Shown here: positions 22,201 through 34,344 of the stretch, in pieces | Layout of the letters: every line of letters begins with the position of its first letter | How positions within the stretch are numbered: the first letter of the stretch is position 1 | Assembly: GCA_963514095.1 (NCBI GenBank) | Contig: OY741267.1 | Location: 6,540,048-6,604,047 of the forward strand | Reading direction: 5' to 3' | Length of the DNA stretch: 64,000 bases | Origin: Eutrigla gurnardus | Lineage: Eukaryota > Chordata > Actinopteri > Perciformes > Triglidae | Notes under the pieces: model-generated | Told to the model about the DNA's origin: nothing | The model's input: the letters and a program-made list of their open reading frames with translations, nothing else | Databases searched by the model: none | Position numbers and translations under genes: made by a program

Positions 22201-22627
22201 ATGATGTCATCAGACTGTTTACTTTCCCTCCTGTTCATTTCCATTCTAAGAGGTAAGATTCTATTTAAAAATAGTTCAATTCCAATATTGTTTGAATGTG
22301 ATCCGTTAACTGAGTTTTTTGAGTTTTCTCTCCTTTAGGTGTCAGCTGTGAAGAACTCAGTCCAGCCAAGAATGAAGAGTCCAGTTTAGAAGACAGCACT
22401 GTTACTCTGTCCTACAATTACCCCAAACTGTCACCTGGTGATTATTTCTTCTGGTATCGACAATATCCAGGAAAACAACCCCAGTTCATCATCTCACACT
22501 CTGCTTCAGGAACTGGAGGAAATAATCAACCTGGACTGAAGATTAAAGTGGATCAAAACCAAATCAACATGAGCATCTCGTCTGCTGCAGTGACAGACTC
22601 TGCTGTGTACTACTGTGCTGTGCAGCC
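22201..22627 (+). CDS. TCR alpha/delta V segment, family A copy 3 (V-A3)
   Basis: Leader exon 22201-22252, 86-bp intron, V exon 22339-22627. Tyr again in place of the first Cys (VTLSYNYPK). FFWYRQYPGKQPQF and TDSAVYYCAVQP are intact and the frame is open. It differs from other A copies in both complementarity regions (SASGTGGNNQPG). Its 5' flank is truncated by the hAT-like right end about 170 bp before the ATG. Confidence 0.9.
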
Positions 22628-22665
22628 CACAGTGACAGGAAACACCAAAACTCTGTACAAAAACC
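22628..22665 (+). promoter_or_regulatory. 23-type RSS of V-A3
   Basis: Heptamer CACAGTG 22628-22634, 22-bp spacer, nonamer ACAAAAACC 22657-22665. The CTCF-like word is mutated here to CCTCTAGAGGG (22699-22709). Confidence 0.9.
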
Positions 22666-23107
22666 TTCAGAGCAAAGACAAACAATACTGCACAACATCC
22701 TCTAGAGGGAGTTACACACTGTTAAATGCAATGGTATGTGATGATAGTATATAGTCCAGGTAATTTTCACTCATGAGACATGTGAAGGCTATTTAACGGT
22801 CAATCATTTTCATAAACTGATATAATTCAGTAATGGATGTGGCTGCTTCATTTCATGTGAAGTAGCCTACTGGTGCTCCAAACGTTTCTACAATTGAGTA
22901 AACTGAGATTGTTTTAAAGCCCTTAAAATTGTATGTAAAAATGTAAACCAGGTGATGTTAAACTTGGAGTTCTGAACTTCTACAGTGAAGATAATACAAA
23001 TGAGGTCCTTCTTGTGCTTTCAAACTGAAAAGGTAATACATTATCACAGATACCTTCCAGTGGAGATGGGAGAACAACCCCCTACAGTATGTCCAGCTGG
23101 GACATCA

Positions 23108-23366
23108 AGGGGGGCATTAGCTCAGGAGGTAGAGCGGGTTGGCTGGTAACCGCAAGATTGCTTGTTCCATCCCCAGCTCCTCCTAGGTGAGTGTCTGGCG
23201 TCCCTGAGCAAGACGCCTCACCCTAATTGCTCCTGACGAGCTGGCTGTCGCCCTGCGTGGTTGACTCCGCTGTCGGTGTGTGAATGTGTGTATGAATGGG
23301 TGAATGTCAGTCAACACTGTAAAGCACTTTGGATAAAAGCGCTTTATAAATGAGGACCATTTATCA
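23108..23366 (+). repeat. tRNA-derived SINE, second copy
   Basis: Same head (TTAGCTCAGGAGGTAGAGCG) and AAAAGCGCTTTATAAATGAG tail as the SINE at 338-570, slightly longer in the middle. Confidence 0.75.
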
Positions 23367-23630
23367 TTTACATCAAGTGTAACTGAGAGTGAAGTGAAAT
23401 TACATATCTAAGAAGAAAGAGATTCAGGGATCAATTGTCTCAATAAACTGGTTATCATCACAGAATAAGGTATTGATTGATTTTGTTCTGTTATTCTGTC
23501 CTGCTCTGGTTTCTTGTGGTGTACCACAAGGTTAAATCATAGCTCCTCTCATTTTGTCTTTGGATCAAATTGTGTTCAAACACAAGATCAGTTTCATTGA
23601 TTTGCAAATATGTGATTTGAGAGGATAGTC

Positions 23631-24155
23631 ATGACACACGTTAAAAAGAGCATCCCGGACACTCTGGACCCCTACCAGTTTGCGTACCATCAGAACTGGT
23701 CACAGTCAACGCTGCCCTCCACAAAGCCCTCACACATCTGGAGAACAAGGACACATGCATGTTCGAATGCTGTTTATCGACTCAAGCTCGGCATTCAACA
23801 CGGTCCTCCCAACCAGACTGGCCAAGAAGCTCCTCACCCTCAGATTGACACCCTCCCTCTGCAGCTGGGTTCTGGATTTCCTCACAGACAGACCCCAGAC
23901 TGTCAGAGTTGGTACCCAGACATCAGGCACAAGGACGGTAAGCACGGGGACCCCCCAGGGCTGAGTGCTGAGTCCCCTGCTGTACGGCCTCTTCACCCAC
24001 GACTGTGTCTCTCCACCCATCATCAAATTTGCAGATGACACAACAGTCATTGGGCTGATCACTGGTGGGATGGAGACAGCTCACAGGAAGTAGGTGGGTC
24101 AGCTGGTGTCCTGGTGTTCACCAATAATCTCTCCTTAATCACTGAGAAAATTTAG
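23631..24155 (+). pseudogene. LINE reverse transcriptase fossil, N-terminal half
   Basis: Contains IPDTLDPYQFAY, then (other frame) MLFIDSSSAFNTVLPTRLAK with the catalytic Asp, TVSTGTPQG and the FADD box text. At least two frameshifts and a stop after the PQG motif. The element continues at 24985 after an inserted block. Confidence 0.8.
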
Positions 24156-24474
24156 GGGCCAGTTGTTCAAAGTTAATCTGATCGGATGTTGGTTATCAGA
24201 TTGGATCAAATCTGGAAAATGGGTTGTTCAAAAGGGAAAGAAGGATTCTGAAATTGGATCATATCATGTAATCCAAACCGAGTTTGGAAATGGATCAAAC
24301 CTTCAGTTTGTGTTGTTCAAAACTTTTCAGTAGGATTTGGCTAACTTTGATCCAAAAAACAGGATTACACTGATCCCAACAAGGGGTGGATTTCAAGGTG
24401 GATTTCAGGAAGAAATTGTAGTAAAACTTTAAAATTGGTCAAATAGTACATTTGTATCATTTAGTGTATATACT
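24156..24474. mobile_element. non-autonomous DNA-transposon-like block
   Basis: Starts abruptly inside the LINE with GGGGCCAGTTGTTCAAAG and contains repeated GGATCAAA/TTGATCC words on both strands. The right terminus was not found; host LINE text resumes at about 24985. Confidence 0.4.
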
Positions 24475-24792
24475 AGGCTTCACGGTGGTGTAGTGGGTAG
24501 CACTGTCGCCTCACAGCAAGAGGGTGTTGTGTTCGGTTCCCGGGTCGGGCGCGGGTTCCTTCTGTGTGGAGTTTGCATGTTCTCCCCGCGTGGGTTCTCT
24601 CCGGGTTCTCCGGCTTCCTCCCACAGTCCAAAGACATGCAGGATGGGGATAGGTTAGTTGGTGACTCTAAATTGCCTGTAGGTATGAATGTGGGCGTGAA
24701 TGGTTGTCTGTCTCTATATGTTGGCCCTGTGATAGACTGGCGACCTGTCCAGGGTGTACCCTGCCTTCGCCCAATGACAGCCCCCCGCTGAA
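24475..24792 (+). repeat. tRNA-derived SINE, second type
   Basis: CACGGTGGTGTAGTGGGTAG resembles box A and GTTCGGTTCCC resembles box B. The body has a common fish repeat text (AAGACATGCAGG, GGCGACCTGTCCAGGGTG). A short A run closes it. Confidence 0.6.
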
Positions 24793-24984
24793 AAAAACAA
24801 TATGTAGCATGTGTGAATGGCACTTACAATGACCAGGATACATGCTTCTAACTAAAGGTAGTGAAAATGACCTTAAAACAGCCTAGGGCTCATAGGGTTA
24901 AAGTGACCCCATGTTGGCTCTTCTACCTGTTCTTTACATAGCTGGTAATCCAGATTTGGTAATCCTGAAAACTGTGTATCTGGA

Positions 24985-25160
24985 TCAGGGTCATGAAGAG
25001 GGCACACAACATCACCTCGGACACTACACACCCCAGCACACACTGTTCACACTGTTACTGTCTGGCAGACGCTACAGGAGTATGAAAGCCAGAACAATAA
25101 GAAGAAAGACTCAGAAACAGTTTTCATCCACAAGCCATCAGGCTGTTGAATGACTGTCAC
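24985..25160 (+). pseudogene. LINE C-terminal fossil, continuation
   Basis: Matches the end of the LINE at 20560-20640 (CATGAAGAGGGCACA, ACTACACACCCCAGCACACA) and extends it with SGRRYRSMKARTIRRKTQ, a usual end of this pol type. Confidence 0.75.
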
Positions 25161-25359
25161 ACACAAACCAACTCTGTGAACTGTGAACTGTATATTTGCA
25201 CTGTGCACAATGCACCATGTTCATTGCACTATATCCTTTTATATTTATATCCATATCTTCAACAAACTTAAATACAATCTTAAACAAAAACACAACCAAC
25301 ACAATAGCAACTAAATGGGTTTTTTTATTTTATTTTTTTTAAATAAAAAAAAACTTCTT

Positions 25360-26041
25360 CTTGCTGAGGAGCTTGTCTCTCTCGACCTTGTTGTCTGTGT
25401 TGTCTGCTGGTGACTCCTGGTTGGCAGTGACCTGTTCTTCAAGGACTTCCTTCTCCTGCTCCTGGTCCAGGGTTTTAACTCAGCTCAGAGGCCCTGGTGG
25501 TCTTCAATGCCAGTGTGGAGGTTAGACAGCAGCTCCTGGTTGGATGAGACCTGTTCGTCTTTCAGGTCCTCCGAGTCTTTGAGGAGTGCAGCTGTTTTTC
25601 CAGAGCCTCCTTTTGCTGCTCCTGCTCCAGGGTCTTGCACTGGTACAGTTTTTTGAGCTGAGCTAATTGGGCTCGGAGGCCTTGAGTGACTTGCTTCTCA
25701 GCATGGAGGTTAATGTAGCTCTGCCGTCAGACTGAGCCCTGTAAGTTCAGGCTCTCACTCATGTCATTTAAGGCCTCCTCTTTCTCAGAGAGGTCTTCTT
25801 TCAGGGTCTGGATCTCCCCCTGCAGCTGGGGTTTAAGAACAGGCTTCTCATGGGTGACCTCAGCCTGGAGGTTCATGAAGTTCTCCAGGCTGGTTGAGGA
25901 CTTCAGGTTCTCCTCTTTCTGGAAGTTCTGGGGGTCACTTGCCCTCTTGAGCTTCTCCACTTTCTCGCGGAAGGCCTTCTCCCGATTAAAAAACACTTCT
26001 TTCAGGGTCTTCTGCCGTTTCAGCTCGTCAGCAAGCTCCAT
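25360..26041 (-). pseudogene. coiled-coil protein retrocopy, broken
   Basis: Minus strand. The open part (26041-25727) encodes a heptad-rich coiled coil (ELADELKRQKTLKEVFF, NFMNLQAEVTHEKP, LSEKEEALNDMSESLN). After a stop, similar Glu/Lys/Leu-rich text continues in shifted frames to about 25360, followed by an A-rich tail on this strand (plus-strand T-rich 25320-25355). No introns are seen, so a processed pseudogene is likely. The parent gene was not recognised. Confidence 0.5.
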
Positions 26042-26376
26042 CCTCTTGCGATGCTCAGCTAGTTAACATCCGATTTATTTATTGTTTCGGTTGTGTGTGT
26101 TTTTATTCAAGTGCATTTTTGTTAAACTAGATTGAGAGTCCATTTTATTTATTGTTTTTGGTTGTTTTATTTATTTATTTTGGATATTTTAAATGTTTTC
26201 CAGTTCTCATGTTAAATATTCTTTAGAAATAAACGTTTTGATCTTTGAAAGGGTGTACTCGCATTATAGCAGTTGAAAATGGTCTCAAAACGGCAATATT
26301 ATGGCTTATCGCAATCATTTGTGGGACAATTAATCGCGCAGCAAAATTATTTATCGTGACAGGCCTACCAAAACAT
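26042..26376. other. no gene seen; AT-rich, possible DNA-transposon scrap
   Basis: Nothing coding. Text around 26300-26365 (ATTAATCGCGCAGC) looks like a worn hAT-type end but lacks defined borders. Confidence 0.3.
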
Positions 26377-26563
26377 ACGATTGTCATATGTAAGGGTTTG
26401 TCACTATATTTATTGTTATGTTTAAATCCACTGTTTACTATATATCTCCATTAACTGTTTTCGATTGATTTTGTCCTTGTCTTTGGAAAAGAAGTTTCTA
26501 TGATGTTCTGTCAGGATGTGATTCCATCCAACATCAGAGGCCTCCACTAAAGTTGTTCTCTCT
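26377..26563. repeat. duplicated intergenic block at the gypsy 5' border
   Basis: Matches 2590-2787 and stops exactly where the gypsy 5' LTR starts. Confidence 0.75.
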
Positions 26564-27696
26564 TGTAGCGGGGAGGTCTGACTGTCGGAACCGACGTAGC
26601 TCACGGGCTCTTCTTCCGGTCGGGAGATAATTTAAGGACGGAACGGAAGCCGGGTACATCCTCTCCCTTTGATTAACGGCGCGACGCGGAAGCATTGACA
26701 GCAGCGTGACAGACGGCAGGTGATTGTTTGCGGTAGGTTCGTAGTCTATCGCTACACTAAGTGTAAATAAAGAGCGCACGAAAAAGACGTTATTAAAACC
26801 ATGTGCATGTGTTCCCGTAGAGCCCAGGTCGAGTTCGGTCAGCGTGGCCGCCGTAAAGGCACGGCCTTTAATTCCTCTTGGACAAGGTACAGCATGTTGT
26901 GTATTTCTATACTCATGTTTGTAATATATCGTTTGCTAAAATATGCCTCAAGGTGATCTGATATGCATGTATTGTTTATTCTTGCAGGGTCTCATGTGTA
27001 TTTTGACAGTCGCTGTTTTTTTCCCATACTCAACGTATTGAGTATGTATCTACTGGGCCCTTTTTGTTTAATTTGTTTTGGTCATTTTAGTTGTTTTGTT
27101 TCTTTTGTTTGTTTTTCTTTTGGCATTAAGTTAGGTTGGGCAGGTGCAATGTGTCACTCTGAATAAGGTGTAAGCCTAAATCGTAGCCTGGTTGAGCAAG
27201 CATCATAGACTTGCTGTTATTTTAGTGAGGCCCTCTTGTGCGCTCATAGCTTGGTGGCAGTGTGTGGAACTCTGCATATAGTGTGCCGTGATTTGTGTGT
27301 GTGTGCAGTGATATATTTTGCCCTTTTGGGTTGTAGTCTTTTTGGCCACATGTGCGTTGGGTCCTAAATATAATTGCAGCCTTTGAACTCCTGTTATACC
27401 AGCACTATATAGACTATTTGCACTAGTGTTTAACGAACTGTCCAGTTTATTGTCTTAACTAGCCCTGTGTATATTGCACAGGTTAGGTCTGCCCCACCTT
27501 TGACTAACTGTCCAGCTTATTGTCTTACTAGCCCGCGTATATTGCACAGGTTAGGTCTGCCAAGATCTTGACTAATTGTCCAGCTTATTGTCTTACTAGC
27601 CCACGTATATTGCACAGGTTGGCCCTGCCACGACTTTTGACCAATTGTCCAGTTTATTGTCTTAATTAAAAAAGTGCCAGGTAATGTAATTTGCTA
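26564..27696 (+). repeat. gypsy 5' LTR
   Basis: 1133 bp, close match to 31068-32112. It carries three full copies and a partial of a roughly 68-bp tandem repeat. Confidence 0.85.
27431..27660 (+). repeat. 68-bp tandem repeat in the gypsy 5' LTR
   Basis: Units begin AACTGTCCAGTTTATTGTCT and include GTATATTGCACAGGTT. Three full units and a partial here; two full and a partial in the 3' LTR (31920-32090). Confidence 0.85.
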
Positions 27697-27881
27697 CTGT
27701 GTAGCTTAAGACTGCAGCTTGTTCCCCCTGCCTGGATCTTTCCTGTCTGTCATGGTCTAACCTTTCATCTGAACAGATGCAACAAGGACGAGACCTTTGC
27801 AGAAGTACAGCACAGTTTTCAGTCAGGGAGAGGGAGACTTGGGATGTACTATGCTGGTGGAGCCAGAAATTCCTTTAGTGG

Positions 27882-29450
27882 ATGACGCCCCGCTACCGCA
27901 GACTCCCGCCATCACAGTATGAACAGGTCAAAACCCACATTCAGGAACTGTTGGACAGGAATGTTGTGCGTCCGAGCTGTAGCCCATACTCTATTCCAAT
28001 TGTGGTAGTTTTTAAAAAAACTGGAGAAATTAGATTGTGTGTGGACTACCGTCTGCTTAATGCCAAGACGAGGAAGGATGCATACCCTCTCCCGCGAATT
28101 GAGGAATCGTTGAATGCCCTCACAGGCGCTCAGTGGTTTTCAACATTGGACCTTGCAGGTGGGTACAATCAAGTCCCTGTGGCAGAGAAGGACAAGTCAA
28201 AGACCGCTTTTTGTACACCTTTTGGCCTCTTCGAATTTAATCGAATGCCATTTGGCCTTTGTAATGCCCCCAGCACCTTTCAAAGGTTAATGGAGACCAG
28301 AGCTTCCAGTCGTTATTGCTGTACTTGGACGACATTGTCATTTTTTTATTCATCCTTTGACCAGCATCTTCAACGTCTTGACCTGGTTCTGGCTTGTCTC
28401 CAAGAACACAATCTGAAATTGAAATTGCAAAAATGTCACTTTTTCCAATCCAAGGTTAAATACTTGGGCCATGTGATTTCAGCAGCTGGCATTGCCACTG
28501 ATCCCTCTAAGATCAGTGCAGTGGCTGAATGGGTACGACCTACTACATGCACTCAGCTACAATCCTTCCTGGGATTTGCTTCCTACTATCGCCGTTTTGT
28601 GGAGGGATTTGCAAAACACGCCGCCCCACTCCACAGATTGGTAGCTTTAATGGAGGGCACCAAGAAGAAAAACAAAGCCCGTGGTAAAAGTGTCATAGGC
28701 GACGGTTGGAGTGACGAGTGTGAAAGTGCATTTCAAACACTCAAGGGGCTACTTGTGAGTGCACCAGTTCTTGGATATGCTGATTTCACTAAACCATTTG
28801 TCCTCGAAATAGATGCCAGTCATGCTGGACTTGGAGCTGTGTTAGCTCAGGATCAAGAGGGAAAAAGACGGCCTATTGCTTTTGCAAGCAGGGGCCTCCG
28901 ACCCACAGAAAGAAATATGTCCAACTACAGCTCCAGGAAGCTGGATTTCCTAGCCTTGAAATGGGCAGTGACTCAAACATTTTGGGAGTATCTGTTAGGA
29001 AATAAATTGGTAGTGTTCACTGATAACAACCCTCTCAGCTATCTACAGTCCGCAAAACTGGGAGCAGTGGAACAACGGTGGGCATCGGAGCTGGCAGTCT
29101 TTGATTTCGAAATCAAGTACCGACCAGGACCAGCGAATCGTAATGCAGATGCTCTGTCACGCCAGTTACACTCTCGGAGCCCAGCTTCTGTTTTCCTTGG
29201 CTCGTCTGTGCCAAATGAAATCCACGAACAAACGATCAACAGCTCTAAAGCTGCAGATGCTGCCAGCTGCCAAGCTATTGCTGCTTTTCCATCACGGCCC
29301 AAAGCTGACTTAATGGCTCTACAGGCAGGAGATTCATTAATTGGTGCATTTTCGCAGTACTGGCGAAGAGGAAAGCCTCCAACAAAACTGGAACTGGCAA
29401 ACACTTGCAAAGGAGTGAAAAAGTTGGTGCAACAGTGGGCCCGAATATGA
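27882..29450 (+). pseudogene. gypsy pol: reverse transcriptase and RNase H
   Basis: Long frame with IRLCVDYRLLNAKT, FSTLDLAGGYNQVP, FEFNRMPFGLCNAPSTFQ, LGHVISAAGI and FLGFASYYRRF, then an RNase H domain (FVLEIDASHAGLGAVL, VVFTDNNPLSYL). The active-site YLDD box is present at about 28320-28345 but in a neighbouring frame, bounded by two compensating shifts, so this frame reads through without it. A TGA ends it at 29448. Confidence 0.85.
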
Positions 29451-30720
29451 TCAAGAGATGGCGTCCTATATCGCCAAGTGCAGGTCCCAGGAGAGGCTCA
29501 AGTTTTATTCCAACTGTTGTTGCCCCAGTGTTTGCAGGAAGAGGTCCTTAAAAGCCTCCATGATGATCATGGCCATCAAGGCATTGAACGAACTACGAGC
29601 CTTGTAAGGCAGAGATGTTTTTGGCCGTTCATGACACGTAACATTGAACGACATTGTAAAGACTGTAACCGGTGTACGCTGGCAAAAGCGGTACAACCAA
29701 AAGTCTGTACATTCAGGGGGAGTCTGTCAGCCTCAAAACCACATGAAGTTATTGCCATCGATTTCTCCATATTGGATAAGGCTAGTAATGGACAAGAGAA
29801 TGTACTGGTAGCCACTGATGTGTTCTCAAAGTTTTCCCAAGCGTACCCAACATCAGATCAACGGGCTAGTACAGTGGCTAAAGTGCTGACAGAAAAGTGG
29901 TTCCACACCTATGGGGTACCTAAAAGTAGGAGGGAGTTTTGAAGGAGATCTTCTGAAACGATTATGCCATCTGTATGGGATTGAAAAAAGCAGAACTACA
30001 CCATACCACCCTGAGGGAAATGGACAATGTGAAAGATTTAATCGAACATTGCAAGACTTGTTGCGCACCCTCCCTCTGGATAAGAAAAGGAAATGGCCAC
30101 AATACTTACCTCACGTGCTTTCTCCTACAACACCAGGGAACACCAGTCTACGGGCTATTCACCCTATGAACTTATGTTTGGTCAGAAAGCTCAATTGCCC
30201 GTGGATTTTCTGCTAGGTGTATCAAACGATGAACCAACTTCCAGGTCAGCACAGGACTGGGTAGATGAACATAAACATCATCTTAGTTGAGTCTATCTTC
30301 GTGTAAAGGAGCAGCTTCAGCAGGCAGCGGAACGGAGAAATAGACATTACCAGCCAACAGCATCTTCTCTTCTTGCTCCTGGAACTCTTGTTTACCGGAG
30401 GAGCCACCCCATAGGACGTCACAAAATTCAGGATGCATGGGACCCAGTTGTCTATGTAGTTGTAAAACAACTGGATAATGAAGGACGGGTCTATACAATT
30501 CGCCCTAGAGATGGAGCTGCCCCAGAAAGGAACCTTAACAGATCAGAGCTCAAGGCGTTGCCAATGGCTACCATCTGCATGCCTAGGACACAAAATCAAC
30601 CATTACCTGACCCCGGCCTGTCAGGTGATTCACCTCAACAGTCATATTCCAACCAAGTGGATGAAGATGATTGCTCGGATGGAGTCCTATTCACCATAAA
30701 ACCAGAACGGCAGAGAGTTT
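29451..30720 (+). pseudogene. gypsy pol: integrase, frameshifted
   Basis: A zinc-binding region (HHGHQGIERTT-like text, then CKDCNRCTLAK) and core residues (VIAIDFSILDK, TYGVPKS, then PYHPEGNGQCERFNRTLQD in another frame). At least three frame changes and several stops. C-terminal text with GTLVYRRSHPIG continues to about 30500. Confidence 0.8.
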
Positions 30721-31067
30721 AGGCCCCCTCCCCTATCTCACCTGTCCAGGCTATTCAAACCATAAGCCCAGAATCCCTTTGCCCTGGTAATGCATTTATT
30801 GTAGATCCAGTACAGGAAAACAGCCCCAGCAGTGAGGTAAAGGTTATAGAAACAGAGGAGCCGAACATTATCCAAAGGCGGTCTCAAAGAAACACAGCAG
30901 GGCATCATAGTAACCCCTTTAACCTTCCAAAGTCAGTTAATCAAATGGTTGCTAGTCCAGTTAGAGACCTACAGGTGCCCTATGCTACAAATAACCAAGG
31001 AGTAACTGCATTTAGACCGTGGCTGTAAATTGTCACCGGGACGGTAACCTTCTAAAATGGGGGTAAT

Positions 31068-32112
31068 TGTAGCGGGGAGGTCTGACTGTCGGAACGGACG
31101 TAGCTCACGGGCTCTTCTTCTGGTCGGGAGATAATTTAAGGACGGAACGGAAGCCGGGTACATCCTCTCCATTTGATTAACGGCGCGACGCGGAAGCATT
31201 GACATCAGCACGACAGACGGCAGGCGATTGTTTGCGGTAGGTTCGTAGTCTATCGCTACACTAAGTGTAAATAAAGAGCGCACGAAAAAGACGTTATTAA
31301 AACCGTGTTCCCGTAGAGCCCAGTTCGAGTTCGGTCAGCGTGGCCGCCGTAAAGGCACAACCTTTAATTCCTCTTGGACAAGGTACAGCATGTTGTGTAT
31401 TTCTATACTCATGTTTGTAATATATCGTTTGCTAAAATATGCCTCAAGGTGATCTGATATGCATGTATTGTTTATTCTTGCAGGGTCTCATGTGTATTTT
31501 GACAGTCGCTGTTTTTTCCCCATACTCAATGTAGGCTACTGGGCCCTTTGTGTTTAATTTGTTTTGGTCATTTTAGTTGTTTTGTTTCTTTTGTTTGTTT
31601 TTCTTTTGGCATTAAGTTAGGTTGGGCAGGTGCAATGTGTCACTCTGAATAAGGTGTAAGCCTAAATCGTAGCCTGGTTGAGCAAGCATCATAGACTTGC
31701 TGTTATTTTAGTGAGGCCCTCTTGTGCGCTCATAGCTTGGTGGCAGTGGATGGAACTCTGCATATAGTGTGCCGTGATTTGTGTGTGTGTGCAGTGATAT
31801 CTTTTGCCCTTTTGGGTCGTAGTCTTTTTGGCCACATGTGCGTTGGGTCCTAAATATAATTGCAGTCTTTGAACTCCTGTTATACCAGCACTATATAGAC
31901 TATTTGCACTAGTGTTTAACGAACTGTCCAGTTTATTGTCTTACTAGCCCTGTGTATATTGCACAGGTAAGGTCTGCCAAGATCTTGACTAACTGTCCAG
32001 CTTATTGTCTTACTAGCCCACGTATATTGCACAGGTTGGCCCTGCCACAACTTTTGACCAATTGTCCAGTTTATTGTCTTAATTAACAAGTGCCGGGTAA
32101 TGTAATTTGCTA
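31068..32112 (+). repeat. gypsy 3' LTR
   Basis: 1045 bp; differs from the 5' LTR mainly by one fewer 68-bp unit and scattered substitutions. Confidence 0.85.
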
Positions 32113-32693
32113 AAGTCCACATCAGGAGGTCAAGGTGCAGAAGTGGGTCCAAACACACAGGAATTTTACCCAGGAGACCACAGTGTGTGTCATGTGTGAA
32201 ACCAGAGGTCCATGTTGACTTCTTTGTTACATAACTTCCATACTTTAGTAACATCAGTTCCATAGTTATTTGAACCCAAACCATGATCTTTGCCTCAACC
32301 TCACCAAGTAGTTTTATTGACTCAGCAAGTTCTGCACTGCAGGGTCTTGTACAGGTGTACTGGTTGCTCATGTTGCTGGACAATTGTAAGAAAACACAGG
32401 GAAATTACCAAATAACCTGTTTAAAATATTATACAAACCACTGTATGAGGATATGTTGCCTGAGTAATGAAGCGAGTTACAAGTTATTTTTCAGATTCAA
32501 AATGAGCAAAGGCTGATTCTCTGGACACACACTGACATTGAACTCAACCAATGAGATGGAGCAGAAATGTTTGAGGAAGTCAAATCTCTTGAGAAGGACT
32601 GTGCAGCAGAGAGCCTGTTTAGTTAGTTCATTCTACTGCAGAGGAAGAACACTACTCATCTGCTGTCTGTTTGGCTTTAACAACTCCAAAGAC
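32113..32693 (+). repeat. 5' flank of V-E1, duplicated at 3282-3862
   Basis: Near-identical to 3282-3862. It directly abuts the gypsy 3' LTR. Likely holds the V-E1 promoter; no element was proven. Confidence 0.75.
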
Positions 32694-33248
32694 ATGTTGC
32701 TTTACCTCTTTTTACCTTTCTTTGACTTTATAGGTGAGTGTTAGAACAGAGATCAAAGTCTCATTGATCCTGCTGTATTATCCAGGTATTTTAGAACTGA
32801 AGGTTTATATGTGGAAGGTAACAATTTATTAGATAGAAAGTCTTTTTAATGCATCTTAAACTAATCAAAGATGAAAGAAAGAGTGAAGAAGCTCTGTTGA
32901 ACCTTGTGATGTTAAAATCTCTTACAGACTAACCGACATGAACACTCATTTTGCAGCCCTGGGTTCCACCAACAGCATAAAGCCAGAGAGTACCGAAGCA
33001 CATGTTGCAGAGGGCAGAAACATCAACCTGACCTGTAAATATGATGGGACTAATATCAACAATATCCAGTGGTATCGACAATACGAGAGATGCAGACCAG
33101 AGTTCCTGCTCTCCATCACAGAGGGAGGATCCATTCATCCAACTGTTTCTGATTTCTCAGCTCACATTAACAAAGCAGAGAAACGTGTTGATCTGGAGAT
33201 CTCAGCTGCAGTGACAGACTCTGCTGTGTACTACTGTGCTCTGCAGCC
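32694..33248 (+). CDS. TCR alpha/delta V segment, family E (V-E1)
   Basis: Leader exon 32694-32733 (MLLYLFLPFFDFI), 223-bp intron, V exon 32957-33248. First Cys at about residue 40 (INLTCKY), Trp at about residue 52 (IQWYRQY), then EISAAVTDSAVYYCALQP. The frame is open and splice sites are canonical. It is the intact relative of the relic at 3863. The 3' end and RSS match families A and C. The downstream flank (33328-33407) is shared with V-C2 (43654-43731), which implies an exchanged 3' segment. Confidence 0.9.
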
Positions 33249-33286
33249 CACAGTGACAGGAAACACCAAAAGTCTGTACAAAAACC
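33249..33286 (+). promoter_or_regulatory. 23-type RSS of V-E1
   Basis: Heptamer CACAGTG 33249-33255, 22-bp spacer, nonamer ACAAAAACC 33278-33286. CTCF-like CCACTAGAGGG at 33320-33330. Confidence 0.9.
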
Positions 33287-33912
33287 TTTGGAGCAAAGGC
33301 AAACAATACTGCACAACATCCACTAGAGGGAGGGGCGTGTCCTGTCTTCCTCCTCATCAGTTCAGTCCAGGAGCTGAACTTAAGCTGTGGCCCCTAGCCG
33401 GTCTCTGAATGCACCAGTCACTTTACATTTACTCGTTTGTAGGGATTGATTCAATCTTGTTTCACATTTAATTATTAAAACAATACTTCACATTGAGGAG
33501 CAGCAGGTTTAGGTTTTCTGGGGATAATATTTAACACTGAGCTTTTCTGTCATCATCAGCTCATTTAATTTGTATCATCACAACATCAGTTTGCCTCGAC
33601 TCTAAGATATAAAGTAGGTCTTTCTGGTGTTTGTGGACCGTTAAATGGTGATCCATCATCACAAGTAACATTTTGTATGTTCTGTTATAAATACCAGACA
33701 AATAAACACCTCCCACCTCCAGCTGGTACAACATGCTGCTACTAGTCTGTTAACCAGGAGGAAGAGTAACTGAGAGAAGTGAGAATACAGATCTAAGAGG
33801 AGATGAGAGATTCAGGGAGGAGCTAAGATGTTACTGAACTATAGAAGAGAGAGGAACTTCTAGATTCAACAGAGTTCAACACCAAAAACCATCAACATTA
33901 CCTTCATTCAAC

Positions 33913-34344
33913 ATGATGTCATCAGACTGTTTACTTTCCCTCCTGTTCATTTCCATTCTAAGAGGTAAGATTCTATGTAAAATAGTTCAATTGCAATATT
34001 ATTTGAATGTGATCCATTAAGTGAGTCTTTTGAGTTTTCTCTCCTTTAGGTGTCAGCTGTGAAGAACTCAGTCCAGCCAAGAATGAAGAGTCCAGTTTAG
34101 AAGACAGCACTGTTACTCTGTCCTACAAATACTCCAAACAAGCAACCAGTAGTGATGAGTTTTACTGGTATCGACAATATCCAGGAAAACCACCAGAGTT
34201 CATCATCTCACACTCTGGTTCAGGAAAAGTAGTCAAAGATCCAATCACTGGACTGAAGATTATAGTGGATCAAAACCAAATCAACATGAGCATCTCGTCT
34301 GCTGCAGTGACAGACTCTGCTGTGTACTACTGTGCTGTGAGGCC
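33913..34344 (+). CDS. TCR alpha/delta V segment, family A copy 4 (V-A4)
   Basis: Leader exon 33913-33964, 85-bp intron, V exon 34050-34344. Tyr replaces the first Cys (VTLSYKYSK). The first complementarity region reads QATSSDEFYWYRQ, and the second GSGKVVKDP, so it is one of the more diverged copies. TDSAVYYCAVRP is intact. After the nonamer it carries family C-type flank (CTTTGGATCAAAGACAAC) rather than the usual A type, a sign of conversion or crossing over. Confidence 0.9.

Larger units (their letters stand above)
26564..32112 (+). mobile_element. Ty3/gypsy LTR retrotransposon with both LTRs
   Basis: Direct LTRs at 26564-27696 and 31068-32112 both begin TGTAGCGGGGAGG and end near TAATTTGCTA. 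The 3.4-kb interior has pol only; no gag or protease ORF is visible, and the space before pol is under 200 bp, so a large internal deletion is likely. A purine-rich AAAATGGGGG precedes the 3' LTR. The two flanks match positions 2787 and 3282 of the duplicated V flank, so about 490 bp of target is missing and no target duplication remains. Confidence 0.85.
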
